The notes beneath the pieces are model-generated. The model was not told the origin of the DNA. It ran no database searches and worked only from the letters and a program-made list of their open reading frames with translations. Of a DNA stretch of 64,000 nucleotides, positions 21,301 to 34,034 are shown in pieces. The stretch spans positions 63,368,718 through 63,432,717 of the forward strand of contig OZ005650.1 in assembly GCA_963930645.1 (NCBI GenBank), in the 5' to 3' direction. A program made the position numbers and the translations under genes. This DNA is from Salticus scenicus (taxonomy: Eukaryota > Arthropoda > Arachnida > Araneae > Salticidae). Position 1 is the first letter of the stretch; each line of letters starts with the position of its first letter.

Positions 21301-21851
21301 AATTTCGATATTTTTCGCATGTGCAGGTAAATATGGGTGTATCAGTTTACTCAATAATTAGTTTTCGGCGTATTTTTGTTTAATTTTTCCTCGGTGTTTA
21401 CTGTTGGAATTAATATTTTGATATTAATAATAAATTGTTTTTGCTAAGAAACAAAAAAAACATAATAACCTAAATATTTAGTGAACATTTTACTAAAACA
21501 CTGATATAAATTTTAAATACTTAATGCAATGAGTTTTCAAGCTTGTTAAAATGAAATGTAAAAATTTGCTCTTTTACCCTAAAAGTATTCGTGCAATATC
21601 CATAACTGCATGCTAGATTTCAAACTTATGTTCTGCTCTTTATTTTCTTGTATTTTTTTTTTATAATCAAAATTTTTAAAAGATTATATAGGGTGTCACA
21701 AAAAGATTGAAACGCGTTTAATTCGTTACTTATTACAGATAAATGGACAATTTAAATTGGAAAAGGTGTTTAAAACAAAGACGAAATAAGACCATTTTAT
21801 TAAAATTTTCAAAAAGTTGCACATTTTAAATATTTGTACGTCCCTCTAGAC

Positions 21852-24800
21852 CAGTGGTCGCCAACCGGTGGTCCGCAGGAAAATCTGAACATTATTTGAT
21901 TTTTTTAATGTTTCATTATCATATCACTTATTAATATAAGTTCACAATATATAAAATGTTCTATTACTTATTAATAATTTCCTATCACTTATTAATGTAA
22001 AATCTAAAAAAAAATGAAAAAAAAAAAAAAAAAAAAAAAAAAACTTTAAAATCAGTTAAAATTTCAGTTTGAATACGCGCTGCCTTCGGTAGTTCCTTTT
22101 CCGATCGTTTCATGCTGGGTCTGGATACCTATGGCACCACCTTACCCAAGCGCTCTACGCGCACACTATATGGTACCAAAAATTATGTGCTCGTAGAACA
22201 AGCCATTTTAACAAGCTCGTTAATTTTACGAGAACCATTTTAACAAGCTCGCTTCCAAAATTTATGCGCTCGTAGAACATTAACACATAAATTTTGGTCC
22301 AGGTCCCCTCTGCCTGCGGCTAAGCCCGCCTCTATTTCCTCCTTCAATTTTACAGACTCAAAAGTAAGTTCAATAGAATTCCAATCCCTAAAACTTAGAA
22401 ACCAGGGGTTTATGGTTCCTAGATCTATTTTAAATTAATTCTTCCCATCTCCCCTCCCATAGGAATTTCAGCTTCGAAAGTATATACAATCGATTCCTCA
22501 AATTAAAGCACCGGACGGATTATACGGACGGATTTGGAAGTCCCCTTTTATACTTTAAGGTTGTTAAATACATGTTACCCGTATTCCTCCAATAATTTTA
22601 CGTAGCTTCGAAAGTATACGCAATCGATTCCTCACCCCTAAAACCCCAGAAACGCGATTTTTCAAGACCTCAGCTCAAATTTAAAATTTTAAATTTATCT
22701 GCCATCTAATGCCCCATTAATTTTACAGCTTCCAAAGTATGCTGCAAAAAACTGAAACCTCGCTGCATTTATTTAGACGTAAATTTTGTGGGAATGAACC
22801 TGGAAACTTATGAAAATATTAGGGTAAATTACGGAAAGTACGGCATAGAAAATACGAATTAGTCGTAATATTTACGACTAAATTTTGGCAACTAGGTTAC
22901 AATTTTTTACTGTGTATTCACAATCGATTCCTGACCCGAAATTACCCATTAACACGGTTTTTGTAGCTCCCAGCTCTATTTTAATTTATCTAAATACCTA
23001 TCCTTATATCCCTCCTAATAATTTTACGTATTCGAAATTAGACGCAATCTATTCCTTACAGTCTCAAAAGCTTAGTAACATAGATTTTTGAAAATTCGAG
23101 CTCCAATAAATATTTGATCCCTTATTTCTCCTCCTGTTACTTTTAGAGCTTTGAAATTATGCAGAATGGATTCCTCACTTTAAAAAAAAGGCCATTTTTG
23201 TCTTTAGTCCTATTTTAAAATTTATTTTTTATCTAAATGAATTTTAATTAAATTTAAGATTACTTTTATAGAATTACTTCCAATATATATAATGTACTGG
23301 TATATACGGCGGTAAGTGACGCTTTTATACTGACATTTTCCTTGTTTGCCGGTAAGCTGTATCTTAGTTTCTATAGAATTTAAGTGCCTCACATTTGATA
23401 GGCTAAACGAGTATTATGAAAAACTGTCGGCATAAGAAGAAATAAAAACAAAATGGTGCAAGTAACACGGCTATTCTTGCGGGTTACCGCTCATTTTATT
23501 TTTCTCCAGGATTTGCATTTTTTAATGATTTTACTAGAAATAATACTGATGCTAATTTTAACTGAATTTTTTTCTGAAACACTCATGCCCACATCATTAG
23601 ACTTCAGAATTTTCTGGATAAGCGACAAGTTAAATGGAATATTTTTTAATCATTTATCACAAAAATTTCAATTTCATATCAGGCATAGAGATCGCTTTGA
23701 ATTTCTTACTTGCATTTGGTATACGTAGCTACATTTTTTCTAAATTTATCATATTAATTTAAATTTTCAACGATTCCAAATGTACGTGAAAAATAAAATT
23801 ACAGATTGATTTTAATTATTTAAAAATATACATATTATTATATTCAGTAAATACAGTTTTATATATAAAAAAAATCTGGAGTTACTCCACTCGATTTTCC
23901 GAACATTGAGTAATTAACAGTTTTGTAGATAAAGTAAAGAAAGAGGAGTTGTTAAACAAACAAAAGAGAGAAAACCATAACAGAGTGTTTGAGTATTTTT
24001 CTCCATATATCACACGATGTTTTATTTAACGCTACTGAACTTTGAGCCCATAGATCATAAGGATAAAGAATTTTTCGTTGTGTCCCTGTAAAAACCTATA
24101 AATGCTAGATTCACCAAAATGCTTATAGTTAGTGCAACAGTGAATTATAATATTCATATAAATTTTCAGCTCAATTGAATAAGGCGTTTAGATGCTATCG
24201 CACTTTTAAAAATTTGGTCCCATAGGCCCCTAATGATAAAGAATTTTCCTTTGTGTCCCTGTAAAAAAACTGTAAGTACTAAATTCACCAAAATCTATAC
24301 AGTTCGTGCAACTGCGACCTATAACATGTGTAAAAATTTTTTTGCTCAGATTAATAAGGCGTTTAGACGCTATCACACTTTTAAAAATTTGGCCCCATAC
24401 GCCATAATGATAAAGATTTTTTTTTTTTTTTTTTTTTTGTGCCCCTGTAAAAAAACTGCAAGTGCTAAATTCACCAAAATCTATACAGTTCGTGCAACTG
24501 CGACCTATAACATGTGTAAAAATTTTTTTGCTCAGATTAATGAAGCGTTTAGACGCTGTTGCACTTTTAAAAATTTGGCCCCATAGGCCATAATTATAAA
24601 GAATTTTTCCTGGTGTCCCTGTAAAAAAACTATAAGTGCTAGATTCACCGAAATCAATAGGGTTAATACTGTGATGACTTACAATATACGTACTAACTTT
24701 CATCTTATTCGAACAAAGCGTTTAAACGCTAGCATGTTCACTCACAGACATACACACACATACATATACACACACATACACACACACACACATACATACA

Positions 24801-25989
24801 TCATCGTAAAAATAGTGAAAACGGACTCAGGGCACCTTGAAACGTATAGAAACATCAAAATCTCAAATTCGGATTTTTGACATAATTACAATACTTTCCT
24901 CACTATAGTGTTCGGAAAGTAATAAAAATTTATTGCGGTGGTTTAATCTTTCGTCTTAATTTTTTTTTTTGGAAGCAATAAAATGTGTTCGATTTTCCTG
25001 TAATTGTTCTATTATAAGCAAGCAATTTTTAAGCATCATTGTTATGATTAAATATGTATTTACCTTATATATATTGTATAGTAAAATAAGTATTTCTATT
25101 GCTTTACCGTGAATATGTTTATTTAATACTAGCAAACCAGTGCTAAATATTCGCATTTTATTTCTTTTCTTATTTATCTTTAAAATTTTAAACTCATAAA
25201 TGTTATACCAATTTCACCACCTAATTAACATTTTAATTTACCAGAAGCCAAATTATTAATAAAACCAAGATAATATTATACAATAGTGAAACCAAAATCC
25301 AGAGCCACCTTAAGTAGGGGGCCTACTTAAGGAGGCTCTGCCAAAATCATTCAAAGAAAGGTTTCCAAATAAAATTCATGGTTCACGACCCCGTTTTCAT
25401 ACTTCAACAGGCAGTACAATTTTAATATAGGACTCCCAGAACACCTTTTAAATTTTTGTCGTCATGTGGGCGATGACTTTTTATTATTATTATTATTATT
25501 ATTTAATAAATAAATAAATAAAATAAAATAATTCCTATTTCGATTATATTTTTTATGATTGTGTTTTTTAGTCAATTTATGACACAAAAGTACATATTCT
25601 GTATATATCTTTAAAATATTGCTAGATTTAAAGTGACGCTTGCAAAGATTCTGAAGAAACAACTGTTAAAAATATATTTTTTTCGTAAAATAATCTCATC
25701 AGACAAATGTCATCATTTTTTCTTATTAGTCCATTGAACTAAGTCTGCGTGCTTAAATATTGTTCATGTATAAATATTATTTTTTTATCCTCGCGTATCG
25801 TATCGCTTCGACAAAAGATAATTGAAACTGGTCCACGTTAGAGAAATATTATATAGATTATAAAATGGGGTTCTCTGAGCATTATTCTAGAAGTATATTT
25901 ACATTTATTAAGCAATCATATTAGTGGTCCGTCGGACATTAAATTGTCAATTTGGTCGTCTTTGAAGTTGAAAAGGTTAGCGACCGCTG
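21852..25989. mobile_element. hAT-like element, non-autonomous, 4.1 kb
   Basis: Ends CAGTGGTCGCCAACC... and ...GGTTAGCGACCGCTG are inverted repeats and start with the CAG(T/C)GG of many hAT elements. A perfect 8-bp duplication CTCTAGAC borders it (21844-21851, 25990-25997). There is no transposase. The interior holds degenerate repeats of about 120-150 bp recognisable by GCAATCGATTCCTCA (22460-23190), a hairpin-ended repeat (23876-24920) and a 19-bp palindrome (25299-25340). Confidence 0.85.
23876..24920 (-). repeat. Hairpin-ended repeat with ~155-bp internal units (family B), copy 1
   Basis: Reverse complement of 57601-58590. One end is ACTTTCCTCACTATAGTGTT followed by CGGAAAGT (24893-24920), a near-perfect palindrome. 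Next to it lie a (CA)n/(ACAT)n tract and the block GACTCAGGG. Four internal units repeat the words TGTCCCTGTAAAAA, TTCACCAAAAT, TAACATGTGTAAAAATT and AAGGCGTTTAGACGCTATC. The long frames open through this region are by-products of the tandem repeat. Confidence 0.7.
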
Positions 25990-26163
25990 CTCTAGACCAA
26001 TTCATATAATTAGAAACAGATAATCATCTACGGTTTTGACTTTCAGAAATCAAGATCCAAGTTGATAATCTGTTTATATTTATCAGTAATTCATCCAAAG
26101 GGATGAAATAACACTGATCTGCATGAAAATCGGCCCAACACAATTTTTGTGCAAATTCTTTAG

Positions 26164-26652
26164 TAAAATGACCTCCTGAAACCGAATATGACACCCTTTT
26201 TGCCCTATCACCCACCTTTTTTAGAGACGCCCCCTGTTTTTTATCCCTTTTCGGTAATTTTATGGCTATAAATTTGATTTGTAGGGGAGGAAAGGATTAT
26301 TTTTACTGTTAAATATCTTCTGAGAAGCTACAAAGTTGGAAAATTCAAAAACATGAACATTTGCAGCAAGGGGAAAATTTAAAGGGGGGGGGGGGGAGGG
26401 GGAGATTTACCTCTGAAATTATATACTACATTTATTACATTTTATTAATCAATTATTATTATTATTATTTATTATGAATTATATATATATTTTTTAAATG
26501 TTAAAATAATTCTTTTCCATTCTCCAAATGAAATTCATGGCCATAAAATTACCAAACAGTGATAAAAATTGGGGAAGGAGATGGCGTCTCGAGAAAACGG
26601 TGAGTGATTGGGCAAAATGGAGGTCATATTCGGATTCAGGAGGTCATTTTAC
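26164..26652. mobile_element. Fold-back element with ~130-bp arms
   Basis: Arms 26164-26290 and 26520-26652. GTAAAATGACCTCCTGAA...CCGAATATGAC on the left pairs with GTCATATTCGG...TTCAGGAGGTCATTTTAC on the right, and inner blocks TAATTTTATGGC/GCCATAAAATTA also pair. A run of 11 Gs and an (ATT)n tract lie in the loop. The block before it (25998-26163) with 21691-21843 may be the older sequence that the 21852-25989 element entered. Confidence 0.6.
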
Positions 26653-28146
26653 ATAAGAATCAGCAAGAATGGTATCAGGGCTCGAAATTTCTTTTCATTT
26701 CTTTTTTTTTTTTTTTTTCTTCAGTGCAGTTTAATTTTTTCTGTCGAGACGTTTCAAGTTCAAGTTGAGACAAAGAATTGTCAATATATTTTGTTATCTT
26801 GTTGATTACAGAAGTCGTTCATTTCTGTATTACATAAGTCATTCGTTTTTCTCACCACTCATTTTAATGCAAGAGTTGATTTTCCTTTTCTTCTTAGGGT
26901 TCTTTTCATTAACAGAAAAAGCCTTTTAATTACTATAGTTTTAACAATTTTTAAAAATTCTTCTAGTTGATCTTTATAGAACTAAATTATATGATCATTT
27001 CTTATTTAATAAAATTATTTAGCCAAATCAAATTGTTATTTTGCCTTATCATATATAAACATGTTAATAGGGTATTTATTTTTACAAATTTTACCACAAA
27101 AAGATAAAACTATTTCATTCGCTGAATATTTCATTCGCTGATATTTAATACACTCTTATTGATATGAATATGACAATCCATGTTAGACATTCATATTAAA
27201 GACTATCAGACACACAAAATGCTAACTTTTAAAGGTGTCTTTATAATTGTTTTCTACCGCATTTGAAATTTTAGGGGAATTTCAGAAAAGATATTGAAGT
27301 ACTTTTAATATTCAGTAAATACTTTAGAATATATAATATACATTTTTTTTTTTTTTTTAATAATTATTCATAATTTGAATTTTTGTATTCCAAATCTTAC
27401 TCTCTCCCCCTCTTTCTTTCTTGGTATATATTCTTAATATCTACAGATTACACTAAATGTATCAAGACTATTTTTTTACTTATATTTTCCAATGCCTTTT
27501 GCATTGACTTCAAAGGATAAGGCTTTTGACAATTTTTAAAGAAGAAGGAAAAACCATTCACTTTATTATTTCTTTTATTTTAATTTTCAAGAAATATATT
27601 TTCTTTCCCTTAACAGTATTTGGTCCAAGCTTTCCTTGGTTAAGTCTAGCTCTAGCAGACACTTTACCTAATTTTACTACTACTTAACCTCGATTCGCAA
27701 TAGCGCGCGACAGCAAATCACAAGTCGGTTCTATTTAAATTCCTTTTTATGTGTTTTTTTAGCTGCCGCGATCACAAACGAACTTCAACATACAGTTTTC
27801 TGCCTCTGACAACTTTATCGTCACCTTTTGTGTGATAATTGGCCTGGCAAACGTATATTTATTTTGTAAAATTCTTCAAGGAGCAATAAAAATTATGTCT
27901 TTTATTGTAAAGACGTCGAAAAGCTCAAGAGACACTTTCCGATAACGGATAATTCACGACCATTTGCCGTACGTAAGTGTGAACTGAGTTTAACACATCC
28001 ATTCGTATATGGGTCTTTATTTACCTTGGACCTCACATTGACGTCCATTTCTGGAAAAGCAACCCAAAATCTCAGGTCCAATTTCTTTTAGAAGTCTCTG
28101 ATGTCTTGGGGCTTTCCAACTCTCTAGAAAACCTCGTTGAATTGGG
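26653..28146. other. AT-rich stretch without genes
   Basis: No coding or repeat structure that I can name. It has poly-T tracts (26701-26719, 27343-27358). 27640-27990 is slightly richer in GC but holds no convincing ORF. Confidence 0.45.
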
Positions 28147-28270
28147 TAGAGGTCTGCACGGACCCGGGCTTACGGGGAAATTTTTCAATTTGCTCTCGGG
28201 CCGGGCTCGGGCTCAATTTTTTTGTGTATACTCGGGCCGGGCCTGGATGAAAAGGCCCGATATTTTTCTG
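28147..28270 (+). mobile_element. hAT-like left end, partner not found
   Basis: TAGAGGTCTGCACGGACCCG followed by GGC-rich words (CGGGCCGGGC twice) is the style of a hAT terminal and subterminal region. I do not find the complementary right end or an 8-bp duplication, so the copy is truncated or its end has drifted. Confidence 0.4.
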
Positions 28271-29083
28271 CTTTCCTCGATAAATAACGAAATAGGAAAA
28301 TGATAAAATATTTCTTCAGTCATTTATTTTACATAATTTTATAGGCTAAGTATGTCACATAAAATTTTATTTTGTTAAAAAATTTTTATAACTTCAACTT
28401 AATTATCTGTCAGTCTGTCTGTTTGCTATCTGAGTTTTCGCAAATATTTTAAGTATGTCTCGAAATTGATATGTTTTATTTAAAGTAATATTAGATAGTT
28501 TCCTATTCAAAATAGTATGCATGTCACTACTAGTTTGCGCACATGTACGTACAAACAAAAGAAATTAGATACGTTACTGTCTATGAGGCTTTGTACCTTA
28601 TGGTCTGTAGAGTCTAAAGTGGTATGAATGATATAAAAATCCTTCTTCTTTAACTTTTCCTCTACTTTCCAGTGCACTGGATAAAATTAACATCATATTT
28701 AGATTTTGCAAAAATTTGGACATATTTTGATAATAAAGTAGGAAGTTTTCCTTCTCTAGCAGACTGAGGATTTACTTGGTTCTCAGTGGCTTGAGTGTAC
28801 TTGAACTCCCTTACTCTATTGTTTGTTGGAATATTAAAATTTTTCCTTTGACTACTGGTATTTTCACTTTCAGAAGTTATATGTAAAGTTTGTGTACATT
28901 TAGATATATTTTTTAACAATGGGAGAATGGTATTATTTTGTTTTACCAGTTTTTTAGCACAATCAATATTCAATTGAAACAGACAACAATGTGATAAGCT
29001 AAGGAGAGCATAAGGTAAGTTATTATCTAATATAAACATTTCAATACTTTTTGTAATATTACCAATTTGTAATTTAAAGTAAC
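28271..29083. other. Unassigned stretch
   Basis: A minus-strand frame of 125 codons (28662-29039) is open but shows no motif I recognise. It may belong to the hAT-like element whose end is at 28147. Confidence 0.3.
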
Positions 29084-30260
29084 ACTAGCTGGAACCCGTC
29101 GAATTCGACGATCATTTAATTGACCGTAATGTTTCAAAAAACATCGCATCATTATTTAAATGTATTTCAAGTTAAAACATCTAATATAATTTACAATATT
29201 TCTCTCAAAAAAAAAGAAAAGAAAAGAAAGTCAGAAAAATGCTTACAAATAGAAATACTATATATGACATCACTTTCAACAAAGTACAGTCAATGTGACG
29301 TCAAACTAACTCCAAATAAACAGTTCTTATCTTTCATTTTCTATTTCGTTTAATACTAAGACTACATGTCAGCTGACCCGTCCGGCGTTTCCTGGGCCCG
29401 TGGTAATAACCTTAAATGAACCTTAAATTTGTATGGTTTTACATCTTTAACTCAAATTTGTTTGAATTTCTATTTTTAAATAAAAGCATCGTGAAAAAAT
29501 AATCAGCTGTAACCAAAAAAATTACCTCGAACCGAACGAAACTTTGCCTTGTGAATTGTGACCTTTGGTAGCGCATACGCCGGCCGCTAATAACATAAAA
29601 ATATCCCCAAAAATTAACATGGAACACAACGAACCCGCTCGGTGTTGCCCGGACCCATGATACCTTAAATGAACCTTAAATTTGTATGATTTTATACCTT
29701 TAATTCGATTTAGTTTGAATTTCTGTTTTTAAATGAAAGCATCACGAAAAAAATAATCAGCTGTAACAAAAAAAAAATTACCTCGAACCAAACGAAACTC
29801 TGCCTTGTGACCCCGGTGCCTGCGGCAGCGCATACACCGGCCGCTAATAACATAAAAATATCCCCAAAAATTAACCTGGAACCGAACGAACCCGCCAGGT
29901 ATTGCCCGGGCCCATGATACCTTAAATGAATCTTAAATTTGTATGATTTTATACCTTTAACTCGATTTAGTTTAAATTTCTATTTTTAAATGGAAGCATC
30001 ACGAAAAAAATAATCAGCTGTAATAAAAAAATTACCTCGAACCGAACGAAACTCTGCCTTGTGACCCCGGTGCCTGCGGAAGCACATACGCGGGCCGCTA
30101 ATAACATAAAAAAATTCCAAAAAATTAACCTGGAACCAAACGAACCCGCCCAGCAATGACCGGGCCCATGATAATAACCTTAAATGAACCTTAAATTTGT
30201 ATGGTTTTATATCTTTAACTCGATTTTGTTTGAATTTCCTATTTTTAAATGAAAGCATCA

Positions 30261-30296
<36 letters not shown>

Positions 30297-31110
30297 CTGT
30301 AACAAAAAAAAAAAAAAAAAAACCCTCAAACAGAACGGAACTCGGGCTCGTGACCCGGTGCCTGCGGCAGCGTATATACAGGCCGCTAATAACATGAAAA
30401 ATTTCTCAAAAATTAACCTTGAACCGAGCGAACCTCTGACTCGTGTTACCTCTGCCTGTGACTGCTGCACTGTATAGCAGGCATGCAATGCTACACACGC
30501 GTTGCAAATTCCACTTTCCTCCACCAAGGGGTGCAGTATGTTGTATACGAACATCACCAATCGCCTTGAATTTCCAAGACTTTTCAAATAAGGTGTCACT
30601 GGTGGTGTCAACTGCGAAATCCTTTAGTTGCCCTTTCCACCGCCATGGGGCACAGCGAGTTCTATACGAATATCACCAACGGTCAGGAAATACCAAGACC
30701 TTTAAAATAAGATATAACATGATAGGGTTTACAACAAAATCACCTAGTTCCATTTTTCACCACCAGGGGGCGCACTATATTGTATACAAACATCCCCAAT
30801 CAACATGAAATTTCAAGACCTCTATCACCAATCGCCTTGGATTTCCAAGACCTTTTAAATAAGGTGTCACATGGTGGTGTCAGCTGCAAAATCCTTTAGT
30901 TGCACTTTCCACCGCCAGGGGGCGCAGTGTGTTCTGTACGAACATCACCAACGGTCAGGAAATACCAAGACCTTTAAAATAAGATGTAACATGATAGGGT
31001 CTGCAGCAAAATCACATAGTTCCATTTTTCACCACCAGGGGTCACACTATATTGTATGCAAACATCCCCAGTCGACATGAAATTTCAAGACCTTTAAAAT
31101 GAGGTGCTAC
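29084..31110. repeat. Interspersed repeat carrying two tandem arrays
   Basis: Starts ACTAGCTGGAACCCGTCGAA. 29380-30410 is four units of about 255 bp marked by CCTTAAATTTGTATG (GTATG at 29431, 29683, 29941 and 30199), with AATAATCAGCTGTAAC and GTGCCTGCGGCAGCGCATA. 30500-31110 is five units of about 120 bp marked by CACCACCAGGGGGCGC-like words, AACATCACCAA and AAGACCTTTAAAAT. Variants alternate (CCGCC, then CCACC), suggesting a 240-bp higher-order unit. Confidence 0.75.
30521..31045 (+). promoter_or_regulatory. Row of five CTCF-like motifs
   Basis: Five same-strand 14-mers at 30521, 30640, 30760, 30912 and 31032. The one at 30760 (CCACCAGGGGGCGC) equals the canonical CTCF core, and that at 30912 (CCGCCAGGGGGCGC) differs at one tolerated base. 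The others carry one to three changes. Spacing is about 120 bp because they lie in tandem repeats. A sixth match, CCACCAGAGGGCGA, lies outside the array at 31629. Binding is inferred, not shown. Confidence 0.4.
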
Positions 31111-31320
31111 ATGTGTGGGTCTAGAACGGATTTCCCTCTCAAACTAATTTCCCCCCTTTCCCCCCTCCAAATCTACTTTCTCCCTTTTCCCCCCTTTAAA
31201 ATCGAATATTCCAAATTCGCAGAAAGTGATTTTTTAGTATTCGACTCTAGTCCCCATATGTACAGTTTCTTCACCGTGAAGTAATTTGAAGCTTAGTTAA
31301 GCTCGTAAACGTGTTTTTAA

Positions 31321-31353
31321 CCCGGGGGGAAACGGGTTCCCGTTTCCCCCGGG
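31321..31353. repeat. G/C palindrome
   Basis: CCCGGGGG-GAAACGGG-TT-CCCGTTTC-CCCCGGG pairs over almost its whole length and is followed by a run of Gs. It could form a strong hairpin. Confidence 0.7.
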
Positions 31354-31679
31354 GGGGGGGGAACCGTTCGACTTTTTTTTTATTTTTCTCTTCTCATAGC
31401 ACATCTACAGACCAAGACCTTTTTTTAGACACCTCAACCAAATTTTTACACCAAGTAGTTCTCTCAATCCGCGTTTGTAATGATCGATAGATGGCGCTCT
31501 CTGAACTGCAGTTGTTAGTAAATATAATAGCCACGTGGATTAATAATTGTTCTTTCTCCGCCATTACATCATGGAAAATCGATTGCATAATATGATGATA
31601 TGCAGTGGTGTGATAATTTCACCTTAGCCCACCAGAGGGCGAGCATTTCATTACAATCGCGGATATAGTGGAGACAGAC

Positions 31680-32110
31680 AAAAACATGTTTCAAATTAAT
31701 ATACAGATTTTTCTCAAATTGTCAATATCCCCTGTGTTTGAATGACGTGTAATGGTGAGACCTTTTTCGTTTGAAGTTTAAATTTATGGACAAAATGTTG
31801 AGGAATAATGCTTAAGCTGCTGTCCATATCGAAGAGTAAAGGAATGGTAGTGTACGATTCTGTATTTTTAACACCTTGATTAGTTTGCTTTTTTCTTTGG
31901 ATATCCTTGTATATAATGCGACCGGTCGCTGCAAACTGTCAATAGGTGTTATTTGTACCATCTGTTGTATTATCTACCACTGTTGACTCTTCTGTGACAT
32001 GAGTTGGATTTTCTTGTTTAAAAGGGCATTCACTATGCCAATGAAAGGCATTAGGGATTTTGAGTTTTCAACAATATTTACACGGGAGAGGAGGCAAAGT
32101 ACCTTGAAAG
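31680..32110 (-). pseudogene. LTR-retrotransposon Gag zinc knuckle and protease fragment
   Basis: Minus-strand reading from about 32105 gives LPPLPCKYC, then KIPNAFHWHSECPF, a CCHC-type knuckle spaced C-x2-C...H-x4-C, as in the nucleocapsid end of Gag. About 60 codons on comes IPLLFDMDSSLSIIPQHFV, which aligns with the retropepsin active-site block (DTGSS replaced by DMDSS). The frame closes at a TGA after GILTI. Loss of the D-T-G triad, one stop in the knuckle and the short length mark it as dead. It may come from the same kind of element as the Gag fragment at 40-41 kb and the protease at 0.2-0.85 kb. Confidence 0.6.
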
Positions 32111-32263
32111 TGAATGTGTACTGTAAAAAATGAACATGCTAGATTACATCACAATGTGCGGGTAAAAAAATCGCCAACACCATGTGCATTAAATTTCAAG
32201 TGTGATGTAAATAAATGCGTGCTTCAATTTTCAAAGAGGCTGTTTTAATTTTACAACACGCTG

Positions 32264-32420
32264 TGTTGTATTTATTTATTTATTTATTTATTTATTTTTT
32301 CATTAAAAAAAAGGGGGGGGGGACTATATTTGTTTTCTTTTTTATTTCATTTTTATTTATTTATTTATTTTAATCTGTATGTGTTTTAATCTTTATTTAA
32401 GTTATTTTGTTTTAATTTTT
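32264..32420. repeat. (TTTA)n-rich stretch
   Basis: TATT tetranucleotide repeats at 32270-32296 and 32352-32370, separated by an A run and a G9 run. Confidence 0.8.
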
Positions 32421-34034
32421 TATTTATTTCATCTTTATTATTCTGTCAATATAAGTTTGGAAAGGTTATGAATTTTTAACATGAAATATAATACCTTTAA
32501 AGCTTTCAATAAATTCTATTTTATGAATGAATATTAGAATTATAATACAGTAACGACTTCGTTTCAAAATAAAAATATTCAACCATTTAAATAATAATGA
32601 TAAAAAAGTGTTTTATTAACAACTTATATTGCTATTACTATTTAAAAAAAAAATAATAATAATAATAATGCATAAATTTTTAATTCACTAAAGAAATATT
32701 AAAACACTAGCAGGCTTTGCCCGCTTCGCTGGTCACTAAATTTAAAGGAAACTCTTTTCTATATAGCTTTATAAAAATAAAATAAAATACTAAAATTGCT
32801 CAAAAGCTCGCTTCGGATCCCTGCTGCCTTCGGTAGCGATTTGGTCATCCGCTAAAACTCGGGCGCTTGTCCCTATTACCTGAGACAATGGTTTACCAAT
32901 AGGCTTGCATTAAGTCCTTATTAGATAACAGTTTCGAAATAGATAGTATCGAAAAAAAAAAAAATGAAGTATCCCTTTTATATTTGAATCCCAGTTACAT
33001 ATGAACAACACTATACGTGGTGCACATAATATTTGCTTTTAAGTTATTTCCTATGTTTATTTTGTTTATCCCCGATCAACCATAAAAATGATAACAATTT
33101 CACGCTAAATATTATAATACTAGTATATAAGCCCGTCAAAAATGACGGAATGTGAACAATAAATCTTGAAAACAATGTTTAGAACATGAAGATTACCACG
33201 TGTTCATTTAAATGTATTTTCAATTTTTGTTTATAAATCAAATGTGTTTCGATATTTTATAATTTTCGTTCTGAAATTAAATAATTCTACCCGATCAATA
33301 AATATAAATGACAATAAAAAAACTGCTCGCTGACAAAAAGTATAGGCCCGACAACCACAACAGCAACAACACATCCCAGTGTTCCGTTAAGTGCTCTATT
33401 TAATGTCATCATAATAAGAATAATCTGGTGTGTCACTCATACGACTTTCTCTTACCCTGAAATTTAATACTATAAGTACAGGTTGGAGATTAAAAGGTAA
33501 GATAACGAGTACTGTTATGTAAACCTATGTTGAACAATTCAAATTTGGCTTCGGAAGAGTTTTATATGATAATTAGTTCTGGCCCTCCTCAACCCCTCGT
33601 TTCATTAATGCACCTACAGAATTTATACAGAATTTAATTCGGTTATTAAAAAATAATTCTCTTTTTAAAAAATTATTTATTAAAATTATTATTTAAAAAA
33701 GTTATCTTGTATGATAATACAGACGATTTCCATATTAGAGAAGTAGTATAACACTAAATATATATATTAAAAAAAAAAAAAAAAAGATTTTTTTTTTTTT
33801 TTTTTTGTTAAAATTGAAAAGAATCAATAACTTTATTTTAAATTATCGCAGATCGATGGTTCAACCATTCGTTTTAAACGTGTTGTCGAGCTCTTTTGAA
33901 AGATACCCATCATGAAAATTTACTCCCCTCGAGGGGGGGGGGGCGGCGAGGCTCCTACATACACAAAAAAAAAAAATTTCCCTGTTGACTATCTCTATTA
34001 CAAAAAATATATATTCGTTTTATTTGGTCTAGCG

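Noticed and set aside
24230..24703. 157-codon minus and 117-codon plus frames
   Set aside because: Both run through the tandem units of the family-B repeat and repeat the same peptide; by-products of the repeat.
29380..31110. CRISPR-like regular repeats
   Set aside because: Units are 120-255 bp with no short repeat/unique spacer structure, and the genome is eukaryotic; ordinary tandem repeats.
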